This document shows, in pieces, positions 12,926-23,247 of a stretch of 64,000 bases of DNA. The DNA comes from Siderastrea radians. Lineage: Eukaryota; Cnidaria; Anthozoa; Scleractinia; Rhizangiidae. The notes beneath the pieces were generated by a model. The model had not been told where the DNA came from and made no database searches. It was given only the letters and a program-made list of their open reading frames with translations. Every line of letters starts with the position of its first letter. The stretch's first letter is position 1. The position numbers were made by a program, and so were the translations under genes. The DNA is taken from the NCBI GenBank assembly GCA_964017195.1, contig OZ024891.1, positions 1,562,394 through 1,626,393 of the forward strand, given 5' to 3'.

Positions 12926-13725
12926 GATTTCTCTTTTTGAACACTTCCAAAGAATGAATGTGAGAATTTGCAACACAAATGGTACCAGGGAAAAGTTCCG
13001 CTCAGTAGCTCTCATTTGCCTTACCCAGAGACACAAAAGGTGGAACTTTGTGCAACACTAGATATGATCCTAAGAGGGAAAGGTTAAGCCAGTGGCACTC
13101 CGAGCAATTTTATAAGCATGTTGCAGTACAGAAATGTTTCTAAAAACAGTCAACAGTATCAAATACTACAAGGGTGGTTTTGCCAGAGATCCTGCCATAT
13201 GGCATATCAGATTTTAGCTTAAAATTTGCTGGTAATTCAACAGCTATTGCCTTTGTTTGCCGTATGTTTGCCACTGGAATTTAAACCTAGAGACTCCAAT
13301 AAACCAGTTGGTTTTCTAACTAGACTATGTGGAAGAATTTTTTACCAGGAAAATGACCAGTAAACGTTCCTCTGGCACAACGATAAAATTTACATGCAAT
13401 TTCAGTGGAAATTCACTGACAATCAAATTTGCCACAGCAATAATCAGCATGTGTGTGCCAGGTTTTTGTTAAGATCCCAACATGAAATAGGAGCAGATAT
13501 AATGACATGCCTGGGCATTGTTAACTACAAAATAATGACAACTTAAAACTGCAAGATTAGTGAGTTGAGTGGAACTCTTATTTTCTTGGAAAGGAAACAG
13601 TTTTTAATAAGCTCAACAACCTTATTATCGTCTGTGTAAAGATCCTGGAACAATTTTTAGTTTATGTTTGTAGTCTAATGAATTAGATTTTGCTTTCAAT
13701 ATTGTGAATTATCTATTTTGAATCT

Positions 13726-13731
13726 AATAAA
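13726..13731 (+). terminator. Polyadenylation signal AATAAA for NUP50
   Basis: The hexamer AATAAA occurs in CTAATAAAGC about 800 bp after the NUP50 stop and is followed by a T-rich stretch (AGTTTTTTAC). It would give a 3' UTR of roughly 0.8 kb. Upstream sequence from 12926 has no other convincing signal. Confidence 0.6.
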
Positions 13732-14434
13732 GCAAAGTTTTTTACACTGCTCGCTTTCTCTTTGATAGTCTGTGTCTCCAGGGCTAGGAAGTGATGATAA
13801 AACTTGAATAACCAAAACATGTTCACACAACACACCAGCCACACTAACAAAGTTCATTTATTATAATAAATTCGCTCACCTCAGAAAATGGTTACTTACA
13901 AAGAATTACAGCAATAACTGAAAGTAAATTGTAAATAAGGCACGGTAGTCTGTCTGGTATAAATGTCCACCTCTCGAAAAGAACCCTTGTTGATGGCATT
14001 GACTAATTATTTAAACAGTTAGCAAGATTATTTAATTAAGGAAGATTAATCAATTAACAACATGGCTGAAAAACCTGTGGCCCTCAATCAAAAACTACCA
14101 GCCTAAAACTAAAACTACACAGTACATTTAAGTATACAATAAATATCTTGTTTCACTGTACAGCTTGCTAAAAATTATTATGCTAAAATTATTTGTGATA
14201 ATGCTGATATTTCAACAAGTTGAGTGGAAATCATCTTCAGCCATGTAAATCACAATCTGAACTTACACCACATCAACCCTGGCAGAAATCACTGAAAGCA
14301 ACCAACCTTGCATCTGCAACATGACAGGTCGACACACTACTGCAAAATACTACTTACAGACATTTTAATAAATAATTACTATGGACGGTATGGTGCAAGT
14401 GAGAGTCCATTAATACAGACATTAGACTCTCTCC

Positions 14435-14903
14435 CCCAGGGCGGGGTACTGATGGGGATGTGCGAAGCCCTTTTTGGGGTAGAAATTTGCTTTCCGAGGC
14501 CTTATTTTGTTGACAAAAATATAAAGCAACATCAAGCCCTCATTTAGTAATATAGCAGATATTATTTAATTTATATCAAATACATTAAGAGTTCCATTTG
14601 TTGTTCCCAGGACAAAATTTTTTGCTCTCAATGTTCGAAAAATGACTGCAGATTGCCTAATGTTTTCGGCAGGTGCCTGAGAATGAAACTTGGGTGCAAA
14701 AAATTGTCTTGATGTTTTTTTGTTTTTCTTTTTAATTTTCATGCAGAGAAAAAATGGACTTTTCTTGGGTCAAGTTCTGGGCTGTTGGACTTTTTTTGGG
14801 TCTGGCTTTGGCCTATAGGCCTTTTTTTGGGGTATAACAATTTGTCTTCACTCGCAGATGTCCATCACTATTATACCTGAGTACCTTCTCCCCCACCCCC
14901 GGG
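14435..14903. mobile_element. CCCAGGG...CCCGGG non-autonomous element with 8-bp duplication
   Basis: The left end is CCCAGGGCGGGGTACTGAT and the right end, reverse-complemented, starts CCCGGGGGTGGGGGAGAAGG, with GGTACT shared further in. The flanking 8-mers CTCTCTCC (14427) and CTCTGTCC (14904) differ at one base, fitting an older 8-bp target duplication. It resembles the 19731-20156 element in its ends and its 8-bp duplication. It has no coding capacity. Confidence 0.6.
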
Positions 14904-15242
14904 CTCTGTCCATTGGATGTGGATTACATCACAGAGGCTTGACTGTATGGAAGGTACCAACACTGATTGTATATTAAAAAACTGAATGACAGACAGTATA
15001 AATGCTACCAAGCAACCAGCTCCCAAAACTTCATAAAAATTTGTCAAGGTACAACTTGTACAAGAAAACTAGCCTGATTGTCAGGTGGTCTGTTCCTATC
15101 ACACATAGGGCTAAATTTAGAGCAAAAATTGCTAAAAATGGGCACTATTCGCTGATAGGCATCCGCTGAGGAGACACACTATCGCGTCACGTGATCGATT
15201 TCGACCAATGGGAGCACACCAAAATTTAGTGTTGAACTATAA

Positions 15243-15281
15243 ACTATACTATACTATACTATACTATACTATACTATACTA
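15243..15281. repeat. (ACTAT)n microsatellite, short array
   Basis: About eight pentamer repeats of TATAC/ACTAT. The same motif forms the longer array at 16843-16965. Confidence 0.9.
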
Positions 15282-15736
15282 CTAGTTCGTAAGGGACAAA
15301 CGTTACTGACAAAGTAGACACGCAAATGAGTTGACAAGCAGACATTGTCATAAAGAATTAGATATAAGTGGCAATAATTATCAAATAATTTTTCAGTTTT
15401 AACCTTGTGCTAGGACAGGTTTTTTCTTTTTATAAATGGCTTCTTTCTGCAAGCGGACCTCTCAGACGTGTTATTTCATAATTGGTAAATTTCGATCCGA
15501 ACTCGTGACTGGGTTAAGCTTATAAGGCGATTCCCAAACAAATTGTTTGGTTGATTGTTGAGTCCAGTTGATAAAGGTACGATAATTACAGTCTCAACCT
15601 TGATCTTTTAACAATGAGAATGAAATTATATTAGTTTGTCTTTTTCTTCGTCCTGGTTTTAGCTCAATCAGCGAATATAAGGTTTCAAGGAACAGTGAGC
15701 AGTCGCATTGCAAATTTTGTTAAGTAACATTTCTTT

Positions 15737-16245
15737 ATGGCAACATTTTGTCATCATAAATATTTTAAACGAAGAATTGTGCACAATATACCTGGCACTG
15801 GCGCGGAGACAATAGTGTCGGCTATGAAAGATGTGTTATTGAAACTACAGTTGTCATTAGCTAATTGTAGAGGACAATGCTATGATGGAGCCAGCAACAT
15901 GTTTGGACACAAAACTGGTGTGGCGAAAAGAATCCAGGCCTTCAAACAAAGGCTTATACTACTCACTGTCATGGACACTTCCCAAGTCTAAGTGTGAAGG
16001 ACACCACGAAAAACTGTAAGTTGTTATCAGATGCTATGGACACAGCAAAAGAAATTGTTTCCCTCATAAAGTTTTCTCCAAAACGAGAAAATCTACTAGG
16101 GGAAATAAAAGAAAACCTTGAGAGACCTGAATCTGAAGCCAAGGGCATAATAGGTCTTTGCCCTACTAGAGGGACAGTACGCGCAAGCTGTTTTCAGCGA
16201 ATCCTGGACAGTTACGCAGCTCTTCTTCAATTCAGGAGTGGATAA
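15737..16245 (+). pseudogene. Fragment of hAT/ZMYM1-type transposase, frameshifted
   Basis: Two frames carry consecutive parts of one protein. The first (15737-15991) has NCRGQCYDGASNMFG, a hallmark of ZMYM1-like/DUF4371 hAT transposases. The second (from 15994) has DTTKNCKLLSDAMDTAKEI and LCPTRGTVRA, where the family usually has LCPTRWTVR. The frame changes near 15950-15990 within the TTHCHGH region. Neither the N-terminal zinc finger nor the C-terminal dimerisation domain is visible. It is a decayed transposon copy, not a host gene. Confidence 0.75.
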
Positions 16246-16842
16246 TTTCCCTTGATGAGAAACTCCAGTCCGATATATGTGGAAGGATCATTGGATGCCA
16301 AGCACAAATAAACACTTTTGACTTCTTCTTCAGGTTGAAATTAGACGATTTTAAACAGTCATAAAGAAAGAACAGACAGACTTTCTCTTCTTGACATTGC
16401 AAACAAATTAACAGATCACAATAGTAACAAAAAGCAAACTTTTGGTATCTTTAAAGCATCTGATTTACAGTAAATATCAGCCACTGTCTTATTTACCAGT
16501 TTTGTTATATTTTTAAATACACTGTTGAGTTGACAGCAGCTCAGGCAAAATCGTTAGATTTTTGGGTTATTTATAGTAATTAAAGGTTGATATCAGTTGT
16601 ACTACAGTCAAGGAAGTTTCAATTTAGTGATAGTTAATTTACAGATCCGATAGCAACAGCACTGAACACTGATTTGGATATAAATATTTAGTTTGCTATT
16701 TATAAATGCATTTCCCGTCATTTTAGAGGAATTAAAATCAAAATTTTCAAGTATGCCCTCCATCCCCACCCCCATATTGGCTCACGCGTTCGTCTTTAGC
16801 CCCCCTCCCCACTCAAAAACTTGCTGTGCGGTCCCTGTACTG
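16246..16842. other. Non-coding interval, nothing recognised
   Basis: AT-rich sequence between the transposase fragment and the pentamer microsatellite. No splice-bounded frame, hairpin or terminal repeat was recognised. Confidence 0.4.
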
Positions 16843-16965
16843 TACTATACTATACTATACTATACTATACTATACTATACTATACTATACTATACTATAC
16901 TATACTATACTATACTATACTATATACTATACTATACTATACTATACTATACTATACTATACTAC
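16843..16965. repeat. (TATAC)n microsatellite beside the ABHD14-like stop codon
   Basis: About 24 nearly perfect pentamers with one slip (TATATAC near 16921). The array ends 10 bp from the stop codon of the minus-strand hydrolase gene, so it is almost certainly transcribed in that gene's 3' UTR. The pentamer is open in several frames, which produces spurious LYYTI-type ORFs. Confidence 0.95.
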
Positions 16966-16975
16966 GACCTTGTGT

Positions 16976-17761
16976 TCAATCCAGTTTCCCAAGAAACTCA
17001 AGCACTTTGGTATGGAATTCTTCTGGGTTGTCAAGGTAACATGGATGTGTTGCTCCTTTCATCATGAAAACCTCACTATTCGGGATCTCTTTCATTTTAT
17101 CAGCATATTGTTCAAAACCTTTGTCCTTTTCCCCATAAACTATTAAAGTAGGAAGATCAAGTTCTTTAAGGTCTGCTTCATAATTAGCTACAGCTCCTGG
17201 AGCAACTGGAATAAAGCCTCGTAATTCTCTGCTGTGCTCTTTGTTCATTACAAACGGTATAGCATACGAACCACTCATAGACGGAGCCACAACAACTGGC
17301 TTCTCTAAGTTCAATTTCTTTAGTAATTCGGCCAGGAATTGAACTTTCCCTTTTGCATCAGTGGGGGGCTTGACACTCATGGAATCTCCATGTTCTGGTA
17401 GATCCACCGCTAATACAGTATAGCCTTTGGAGCTCAAGGCCTTGAATGTTCCGATATCTTGCCAATTTCTGGACGTGAATCTAGCACCATGTAACAGCAA
17501 CACTGCAAATTTCGAGTTTTCAGCTAAAACCTGACGATAAAATATCCCTTTATTGTTGTCATCCCAGCTGAGATATTTCTCCTCTACGGTTTGATCTTGC
17601 GACTCCATGTTGACCACTTTATCATTTGCCGTCACTCCAGAGTTCGTCCACCAGTGCTTCCACAAAGAGGAATAGAAAAACAAAACAGCCAACGCAACAA
17701 CTGAAAGCAGAGCGATGATAAATTTCCATTTGATCGTCACGTTCAAAGCCAAGTTCGCCAT
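16976..17761 (-). CDS. ABHD14: ABHD14-type alpha/beta hydrolase with N-terminal membrane anchor (copy 1)
   Basis: An intact single-exon gene of 261 aa. Residues 12-30 (FIIALLSVVALAVLFFY) form one membrane segment, as in ABHD14A, whereas ABHD14B is soluble. The hydrolase core follows: VLLLHGARF (residues 87-95), AVDLPEHGDS, then the nucleophile region APSMSGSY with S163 in the family's S-x-S-x-S setting rather than the textbook G-x-S-x-G. The acid is D213 (VYGEKD) and the histidine is H239 (GATHPCY). ABHD14B is reported to act as a lysine deacetylase that makes acetyl-CoA; whether that applies here is unknown. The start is the first ATG before the hydrophobic segment, aligning with the neighbour's start. 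It is head to head with the copy at 18353. No intron suggests origin by retroposition or an old intronless lineage. Confidence 0.92.
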   Translation of the reverse strand: MANLALNVTIKWKFIIALLSVVALAVLFFYSSLWKHWWTNSGVTANDKVVNMESQDQTVEEKYLSWDDNNKGIFYRQVLAENSKFAVLLLHGARFTSRNWQDIGTFKALSSKGYTVLAVDLPEHGDSMSVKPPTDAKGKVQFLAELLKKLNLEKPVVVAPSMSGSYAIPFVMNKEHSRELRGFIPVAPGAVANYEADLKELDLPTLIVYGEKDKGFEQYADKMKEIPNSEVFMMKGATHPCYLDNPEEFHTKVLEFLGKLD

Positions 17762-18352
17762 ATTTAGGTCGTCGGTCCCTACCCTTAGTTCTAACGAAGG
17801 AGAGAGGAACGGAGCAAAATACGACCGGATTAGGCTAGCGCAGGGAGGGGAGGGGGGGGGAGGTTAGACTAAATATTCGTAGTTTTTGCTCCATGTTTTG
17901 TTTATTTGTTTTCTTTCCTTATTTTTTCATATTGGCAGGTGACGGGATAGAAGATAGTTTAATATTTTATTTTATTATTACTTTTTTATTTGCGAGGTTT
18001 TACCTGCCTTTCCACTCCCCACGCCCTACCCCCTCTTTCCGCAACTTCTGGCCGTCAAGACGATGTGTTGGCGATGAATATGTTTCCACAGTAATTTTAT
18101 GGTCTTTCAAACATTTATGTGCAGGTTGATCCATATGTCCTTTCAAAAACAGTGTTCATTGCGTGTCGTGTCGCCAACTGGCTCCAATATAATTTTTGCC
18201 CGACCAATTAGGGCACGCGTTCATATCAACAAAAACATGGAATATTGTTTTTGCAGGCCAGCATAGGCAGCTGGGAAGGCTGCAATATCACGCTCGAGTG
18301 TGTCATGTCAAGTGCACTTTACGTTCCTTTGGCTGCAAAATCTACAGATTAC
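17762..18352. promoter_or_regulatory. Divergent upstream region between two ABHD14-like genes
   Basis: A gap of 591 bp between opposed start codons, containing a G-run (near 17847-17860). A TTTTTGCAG acceptor-like site at 18250-18258 may mark the end of a 5' UTR intron of the plus-strand gene. Bidirectional promoter use is inferred only. Confidence 0.4.
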
Positions 18353-19090
18353 ATGAAGGTGGGGCGAGTTTCAACGGTCACGATCAATTGGAGAGTTATT
18401 ATCGGTATTTCTCTAGCCGTAGCTGTAATTTTATTATACTATTTGTTATCACCGGGTGGAATGGAGTTCCGCGGGTACCTCGAATGGGAAGGAGAAGTAA
18501 ACGGGATATATTATCGTCAAGAAAGCCCGAGTCCGTCCGGTGGTCGATTACCCGTGTTGTTTCTTCACGGTCAGGCTTTCTCTTCGCAAACCTGGGATGA
18601 TCTCGGAACTTTGAAGTTCCTGCGTTCGAAAAATTACAACGTCGTGGCAATAGATTTGCCTGGTTACGTGAAATCAAAAGAGTTTGCAACAGTTCCGAGG
18701 ACCTCTGAAGAACGTGCAGCTTTTCTTAACAAGGTCATCGAAAAGCTCCAAATTGAGCGACCTGTTATCATATCGCCTTCCATGAGCGGTTCTTATTCCC
18801 TGCCTTTCATTTTTCAAGGCGATCAGGGACGAAATCTGCGCGGATTTGTTCCCGTGGCACCAGTTGGAACCGAGAAATATACCGAAGAAGAATACAAAAA
18901 ACTTGATTTGCCTGCATTGATTGTCTACGGCGAAAACGATGAAACTCTTGGCCTTTCTTCCCTGCGAAGGCTGAGAAATATCCCCGGAAGTGTTATTCAT
19001 ATGATGAAAGGCGCAGGTCATGCCTGTTACATGAAAAACACCGACGAATTTCATGAGAACTTGGAGAAATTTCTTAGCAAACTAGAGTGA
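18353..19090 (+). CDS. ABHD14: ABHD14-type alpha/beta hydrolase with N-terminal membrane anchor (copy 2)
   Basis: A 245-aa single-exon paralogue of the 16976-17761 gene. The frame is open from an ATG at 18245, but the ATG at 18353 (MKVGRVSTVTINW) is preferred because it aligns with copy 1 just before the membrane segment (residues about 14-31). The core has FLHGQAFSSQTWDDLGT, AIDLPGY, the nucleophile region SPSMSGSY (S145), the acid D196 (VYGEND) and H223 (GAGHACY), so the triad is complete. The two proteins share layout and many motifs but are clearly diverged, so the duplication is not recent. Base composition is somewhat richer in GC than the flanks, as expected of coding DNA. Substrate unknown. 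Confidence 0.93.
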   Translation: MKVGRVSTVTINWRVIIGISLAVAVILLYYLLSPGGMEFRGYLEWEGEVNGIYYRQESPSPSGGRLPVLFLHGQAFSSQTWDDLGTLKFLRSKNYNVVAIDLPGYVKSKEFATVPRTSEERAAFLNKVIEKLQIERPVIISPSMSGSYSLPFIFQGDQGRNLRGFVPVAPVGTEKYTEEEYKKLDLPALIVYGENDETLGLSSLRRLRNIPGSVIHMMKGAGHACYMKNTDEFHENLEKFLSKLE

Positions 19091-19722
19091 CAGCTGAACA
19101 TTCATTATTAGTGTATTTTTATAATCTAAAGTCATTCGCCACTTTAGAAACAAGTAGGGGCCTGAGACCAAATACAAAATATAGCAGAAATCAACAACTA
19201 ATTTACAACGAAGTGGTCCATCACATGAGAGAGCATGTCAGAATTACTGCCTTGCCAAGTTTGAGAACGTTTGGATGAAACTACGAGTTTTCAAACATAG
19301 GGAAAATCCCCTTTAACCGTATAAACGCTGTAAATTGTCTGATTTTTGGAAGCCATAATTTTATTGTTTATAGTCAACCAATTGGTTCCAAACTTGGCAG
19401 GATCACTATATCAGACAACTTGAAAACTCCTTCCCAGTCCTTTACTTATTTCTAAAGTGGCCAGTTAGAATTAAGAAATAAGAAAGAGAAAATGCCCTTT
19501 TACAAGTTATAGACACACTTGGAACCAGTCCTGACTGTGTGTCTTAGAATGGTGTCTGTCTTAGAGGCAAATAAAGGGATGGATTGAAGTTTGACAGGGA
19601 CTAAGTACTGGTACTTCATGTGTCTTGTCTGGAAACTTGACTGTCTTAAAGAGAAGAGTGCACTGTAGGCAACTAGATCTTTATCTATCTTTGAACGCTA
19701 ATAGTGCAATCATCCTTAGAGT
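19091..19722 (+). other. 3' flank of the plus-strand ABHD14-like gene
   Basis: Probably 3' UTR and intergenic DNA. A possible polyadenylation hexamer AATAAA lies at 19570. No other feature seen. Confidence 0.35.
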
Positions 19723-19730
19723 GGAATTGA

Positions 19731-20156
19731 CCCAGGGGGGGGGGGGACTCCCATATGAAAGTGACGGGGATGCTCGTCAGAAAATTAGAATTAACACCCT
19801 AAAGGAGACCAATCTAGGCGTGGCTCCGGCTTTATTTAACCCCTAAGGGAGGCCATGCAAAAACAGACAAGTAAATAAGAGCTATAGAGATGTTAATTGC
19901 GCTAAAGATGTTGCAATCGAATGCTGTCTTCTATGAGTAAATTTTAACAACGGCCATTTCTGTGCTGCTCTAGACCACTAACACAGTATAATATAGATAT
20001 TTCTTCACACGCAACCCTAAGCTATACCTGTGTGGGTAAAAATATTGGCAGCTTTCCCTCCTCAACACCCTAAGTGAGACCAAAATCTGCAATTTACAAC
20101 CCAAAGCGAGACGAGGAGCATCCCCGTCACTTTCATATGGGAGGCCCCCCCCCGGG
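19731..20156. mobile_element. Foldback element with CCC(A/G)GGGG ends and GGAATTGA duplication
   Basis: GGAATTGA is directly repeated at 19723-19730 and 20157-20164, an 8-bp target duplication. The inverted ends read CCCAGGGGGGGG and CCCGGGGGGGG, each followed by CTCCCATATGAAAGTGACGG and GGATGCTC in the inward direction. It is 426 bp with no coding capacity. The short frames with the peptide YESDGDA on both strands are merely the two arms being read. Confidence 0.85.
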
Positions 20157-20164
20157 GGAATTGA

Positions 20165-23100
20165 GAAGTTTGAGTCCTTGTTGTCAGCTTGCATAGTTAA
20201 GGATGTTCATGTTTGCATAAAAGGAATCTTGTCTGCAAAGCCATGTAAATGAGAAGTAAAGCTGTGAAGACAAATTGTGATGCTAAATACTAACCTCGGC
20301 TCGATTTCTGCCGCTCTCTCGAGTCCGGTCTTTGATCCTCCCTGAGAAGAGGAGGAGCATGGGCTCATTTCCCGAAAAGCGGCTGGTAATCGTGCCTAAG
20401 ACTAACCATGATTCCACAAGGTGCTCTCATTATCATGGTTCTGCCACTTAAACTTTGCCATTGTGCAAACATAAATCCTTTAGCTCTTCAGGCCAACTTG
20501 ACATAAGCCTCTGTGTTGATGTGTTCCTGAGTGGGACACTTTTTCCTCAGTGTTTACAGGTATACAGTGGATATGCAAGGGATAAATTCAGGCTCTAAGT
20601 TTTTTTTTCCCCAAAGAGTCAGTGATACCAATTTATACACCTCAACAGAGAGAGTTACAGCACAGCATCAGATAAAAGGATAAGAAATGCCTGAATCTTT
20701 ATACCAAAGGTCTAAGGCAGAAACCACCAGACTTTGTACTGAAGAATTTGTCAGTATTTTATTGAGCAAAATGGAATGATCAGATTTAAGAGGTTTTCAA
20801 TTTAAGAAGATGACTGTATTGTGGGTGAGCTTTCATTCAGGCCAAAGTAAAGTGGCCAAAATGAAATGCACAGGGCAGCCAGGTTTGCACTGTATTGTGA
20901 CACAAGTGCATCTAAATTGGTTGTTTTGTGGAGGGGGGCAGGATCCCGGGAGAAAAGGGGGCAGGAGATGTATGGGAGGTGGGAGGACAAGGGGTGGGAG
21001 GTGGCAGGAAGCAGGAGAAATTGGGGAAAATTATGCAATATTGCACAAAATTTTGTAATCGAAAAAAGTGCAAAAAGGGGGGAGCCAACAAAAATAGGGC
21101 GGGAACCGGGATTTAAGGGTACAGGGAGTGAGAAGCTTCAACTCCTGGTCCCCCCTCCTCCCACTATTGTGAAAAAATAAATCATTTTCAGTGGCGCCAA
21201 TCCAGGATTTTTGAAGAGTCGGGGGGGGGGGTGCGGTTGACCTGACCGAATGATAACGGAACAATCTGAGACAAAATCCCCTCTGTTATAGTTAGTTTTG
21301 ATCTCTTTCATAATCTCAAGCTTAAGCAACCCAGAGAGGGGTGGTGGCTAGCTCCCCAATCCACCCCCCTGGATCTGCCCCTTATTTTCCAATTGGTAAG
21401 GGAAAGTTCTAATTTTTGATGATTTACATATCTTAACTGAAAATTCATTTCTTTTGTATTAACTATTTCACTATGAAGTATTAATGAGTTTCATTAAAGC
21501 TTGTAATTAATTTCACATATTGTCTTTACCTGTAACACAACAGAGAAGTCACAAGAGCAAAGAAAATCATTGATAGAAAAATCTTTCATGTACTACCAAC
21601 TTGTCACAACTATTGCAGAAATAAATATGTGTGAAACTGAAAGGAAAATGGATCCCTACTGATTTATATTTTGATCTCTTTCAAACACAGAAAACATTTG
21701 ATGTGGGTCCTAATCGTGGAAATGAAATACCTGACTTTTTTGTCACTCCCTCCCCTCCCCTCCCCGCCCTCCCCTCCCCCCTCCCATCCCCCTTTTGCAA
21801 AAAATGCTTTCAATGAGTAAACCTGTTGCTAAGTACCAAAATGACATTAAAAAGGGAATGGATATTTTCAATTGAAAACTCTTTTTTCATTTTCTTTTGT
21901 CTTAAATTTATTTTAAGTCACAAAAAGATTCTAAGGAAGCTTAAATTCTACTTCTTTAAAAGAGTAACATTTAACACGCTGCAACTCCGTAACTGCGACT
22001 AAAAGGTTTCTATTTGATTATGACAGTGCAAATAATACATCGACAAACAAGTCACCTTTTAAAGAAAAAGAGCTGTTTGTTTTTACTGCATTACTCCTTT
22101 GTGGCTGTAGAAAATAAGAATTAAAAGAATCTAAATAGAACATGGAAGCAATGGGAATAAAAGAGTGTACTACTAGGACAAAACTTTCAAGTGAAGAACA
22201 TTACATTTCATTAAAACAGTCTGACACATTGAAATATTATTATTTACTTTCATTCTTCGAATTTAGCTGAGATTAATTAAGAAATCAGACGGTTGTTTAT
22301 AGTTCGTACTGAAGGTGTCAGATTGCTGGTGCTTTGTTTAAGTTTAAAACAAGAGTAAAGTGGTCACTTCGTAACTGCTCATGTGGCCTTTTTGCCAAAA
22401 GTAAGCGGATTTATGTCTTCGTTGAACAAGGTAAGATACCACATCCAATTATCAATTTTATAAAAGCGTCCTTAACTTAAATTTGTTTGGTCTAATGGCG
22501 ACCACCTCCCACGTTGAAAATTACAACAAAAATTTTCGACTAGGAAAAAACCATTTCTACGAGAAAGTGGTTTTCAAAAGTCAAATTTTAATAGTCACAC
22601 TTCAGATTTCATCCATAGGTTTAAGCTCTAATGACCAAGTAATATGACTCAACAAGACTTGGCCAGAGGTCATAGGCTGAACGTTGTAAGAGGGTCTCAA
22701 AGGGAAGATAGCTTTGATGATTGACGGTAAAAGATAGAGCTTTTTGACTTACAAATTCTAAGTGTTTTGAAGGTTAAAGGATGTAAAAAGAAACTCCCTT
22801 CGACAGTTTTAAATTTGATGCCCACTCTCTTCTTTTATGGGGTTGGTTGGTTATCTCCGGATATCATTCTTTTTATAACAAGTAAAATGTTGCTTTGACA
22901 GTTGACGGTAAACTTCATGGAAGGCTGGGTAAATTCTTTATAAGCGGCTAACTTCGTAAAAAACGTGAAAAAATATCACATCAAGAAACATGCATGAGCT
23001 TGTTTGGAAGATTTTGTATAATATGGTTACTATTTCCTGAACGTTTTTGGAATGGGTTTCGGCCGAGCGAGGTGCCTTGATGAAGATGTTTCTAAATTTT

Positions 23101-23247
23101 TACGCTCATGCCAGTGAAAATAATTTTTTGACCTTATAATGCATCACAACTATTTGCAACTTGCTGGAAGTGCTGTATCTCCAAAGTTCAATCCGGTATT
23201 TGTACCGCTGATAACTGTCGGTTTTTTGCAGAGCAACGTAAGCTGCG
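20165..23247. other. Upstream region of the EGF gene, no gene seen
   Basis: About 3 kb without a supportable gene. It includes G-rich blocks (20930-21030, 21216-21230) and a C-rich tract (21747-21792). A donor-like AACAAG/GTAAGA near 22430 could end a non-coding first exon of the EGF gene, since the start-codon exon at 23248 has an acceptor (TTTTTTGCAG) just upstream. Confidence 0.4.
21747..21792. repeat. C-rich tract, quadruplex-prone on the minus strand
   Basis: A run of CCCTCCCCTCCCC type with many C-triplets and quadruplets. The minus strand would satisfy a G-quadruplex pattern. Upstream position relative to the EGF gene is the only hint of function. Confidence 0.5.

Noticed and set aside
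15180..15240. Promoter of the hAT-like fragment
   Set aside because: The fragment is frameshifted and lacks both ends; no promoter element could be pointed to.
16693..17146. Three plus-strand frames of LYYTI repeats
   Set aside because: A pentamer microsatellite has no stop in some frames; the peptides are artefacts.
19625..20194. Short proteins sharing the peptide YESDGDA
   Set aside because: The peptide is the translation of the inverted arms of the 19731-20156 element, not a gene family.
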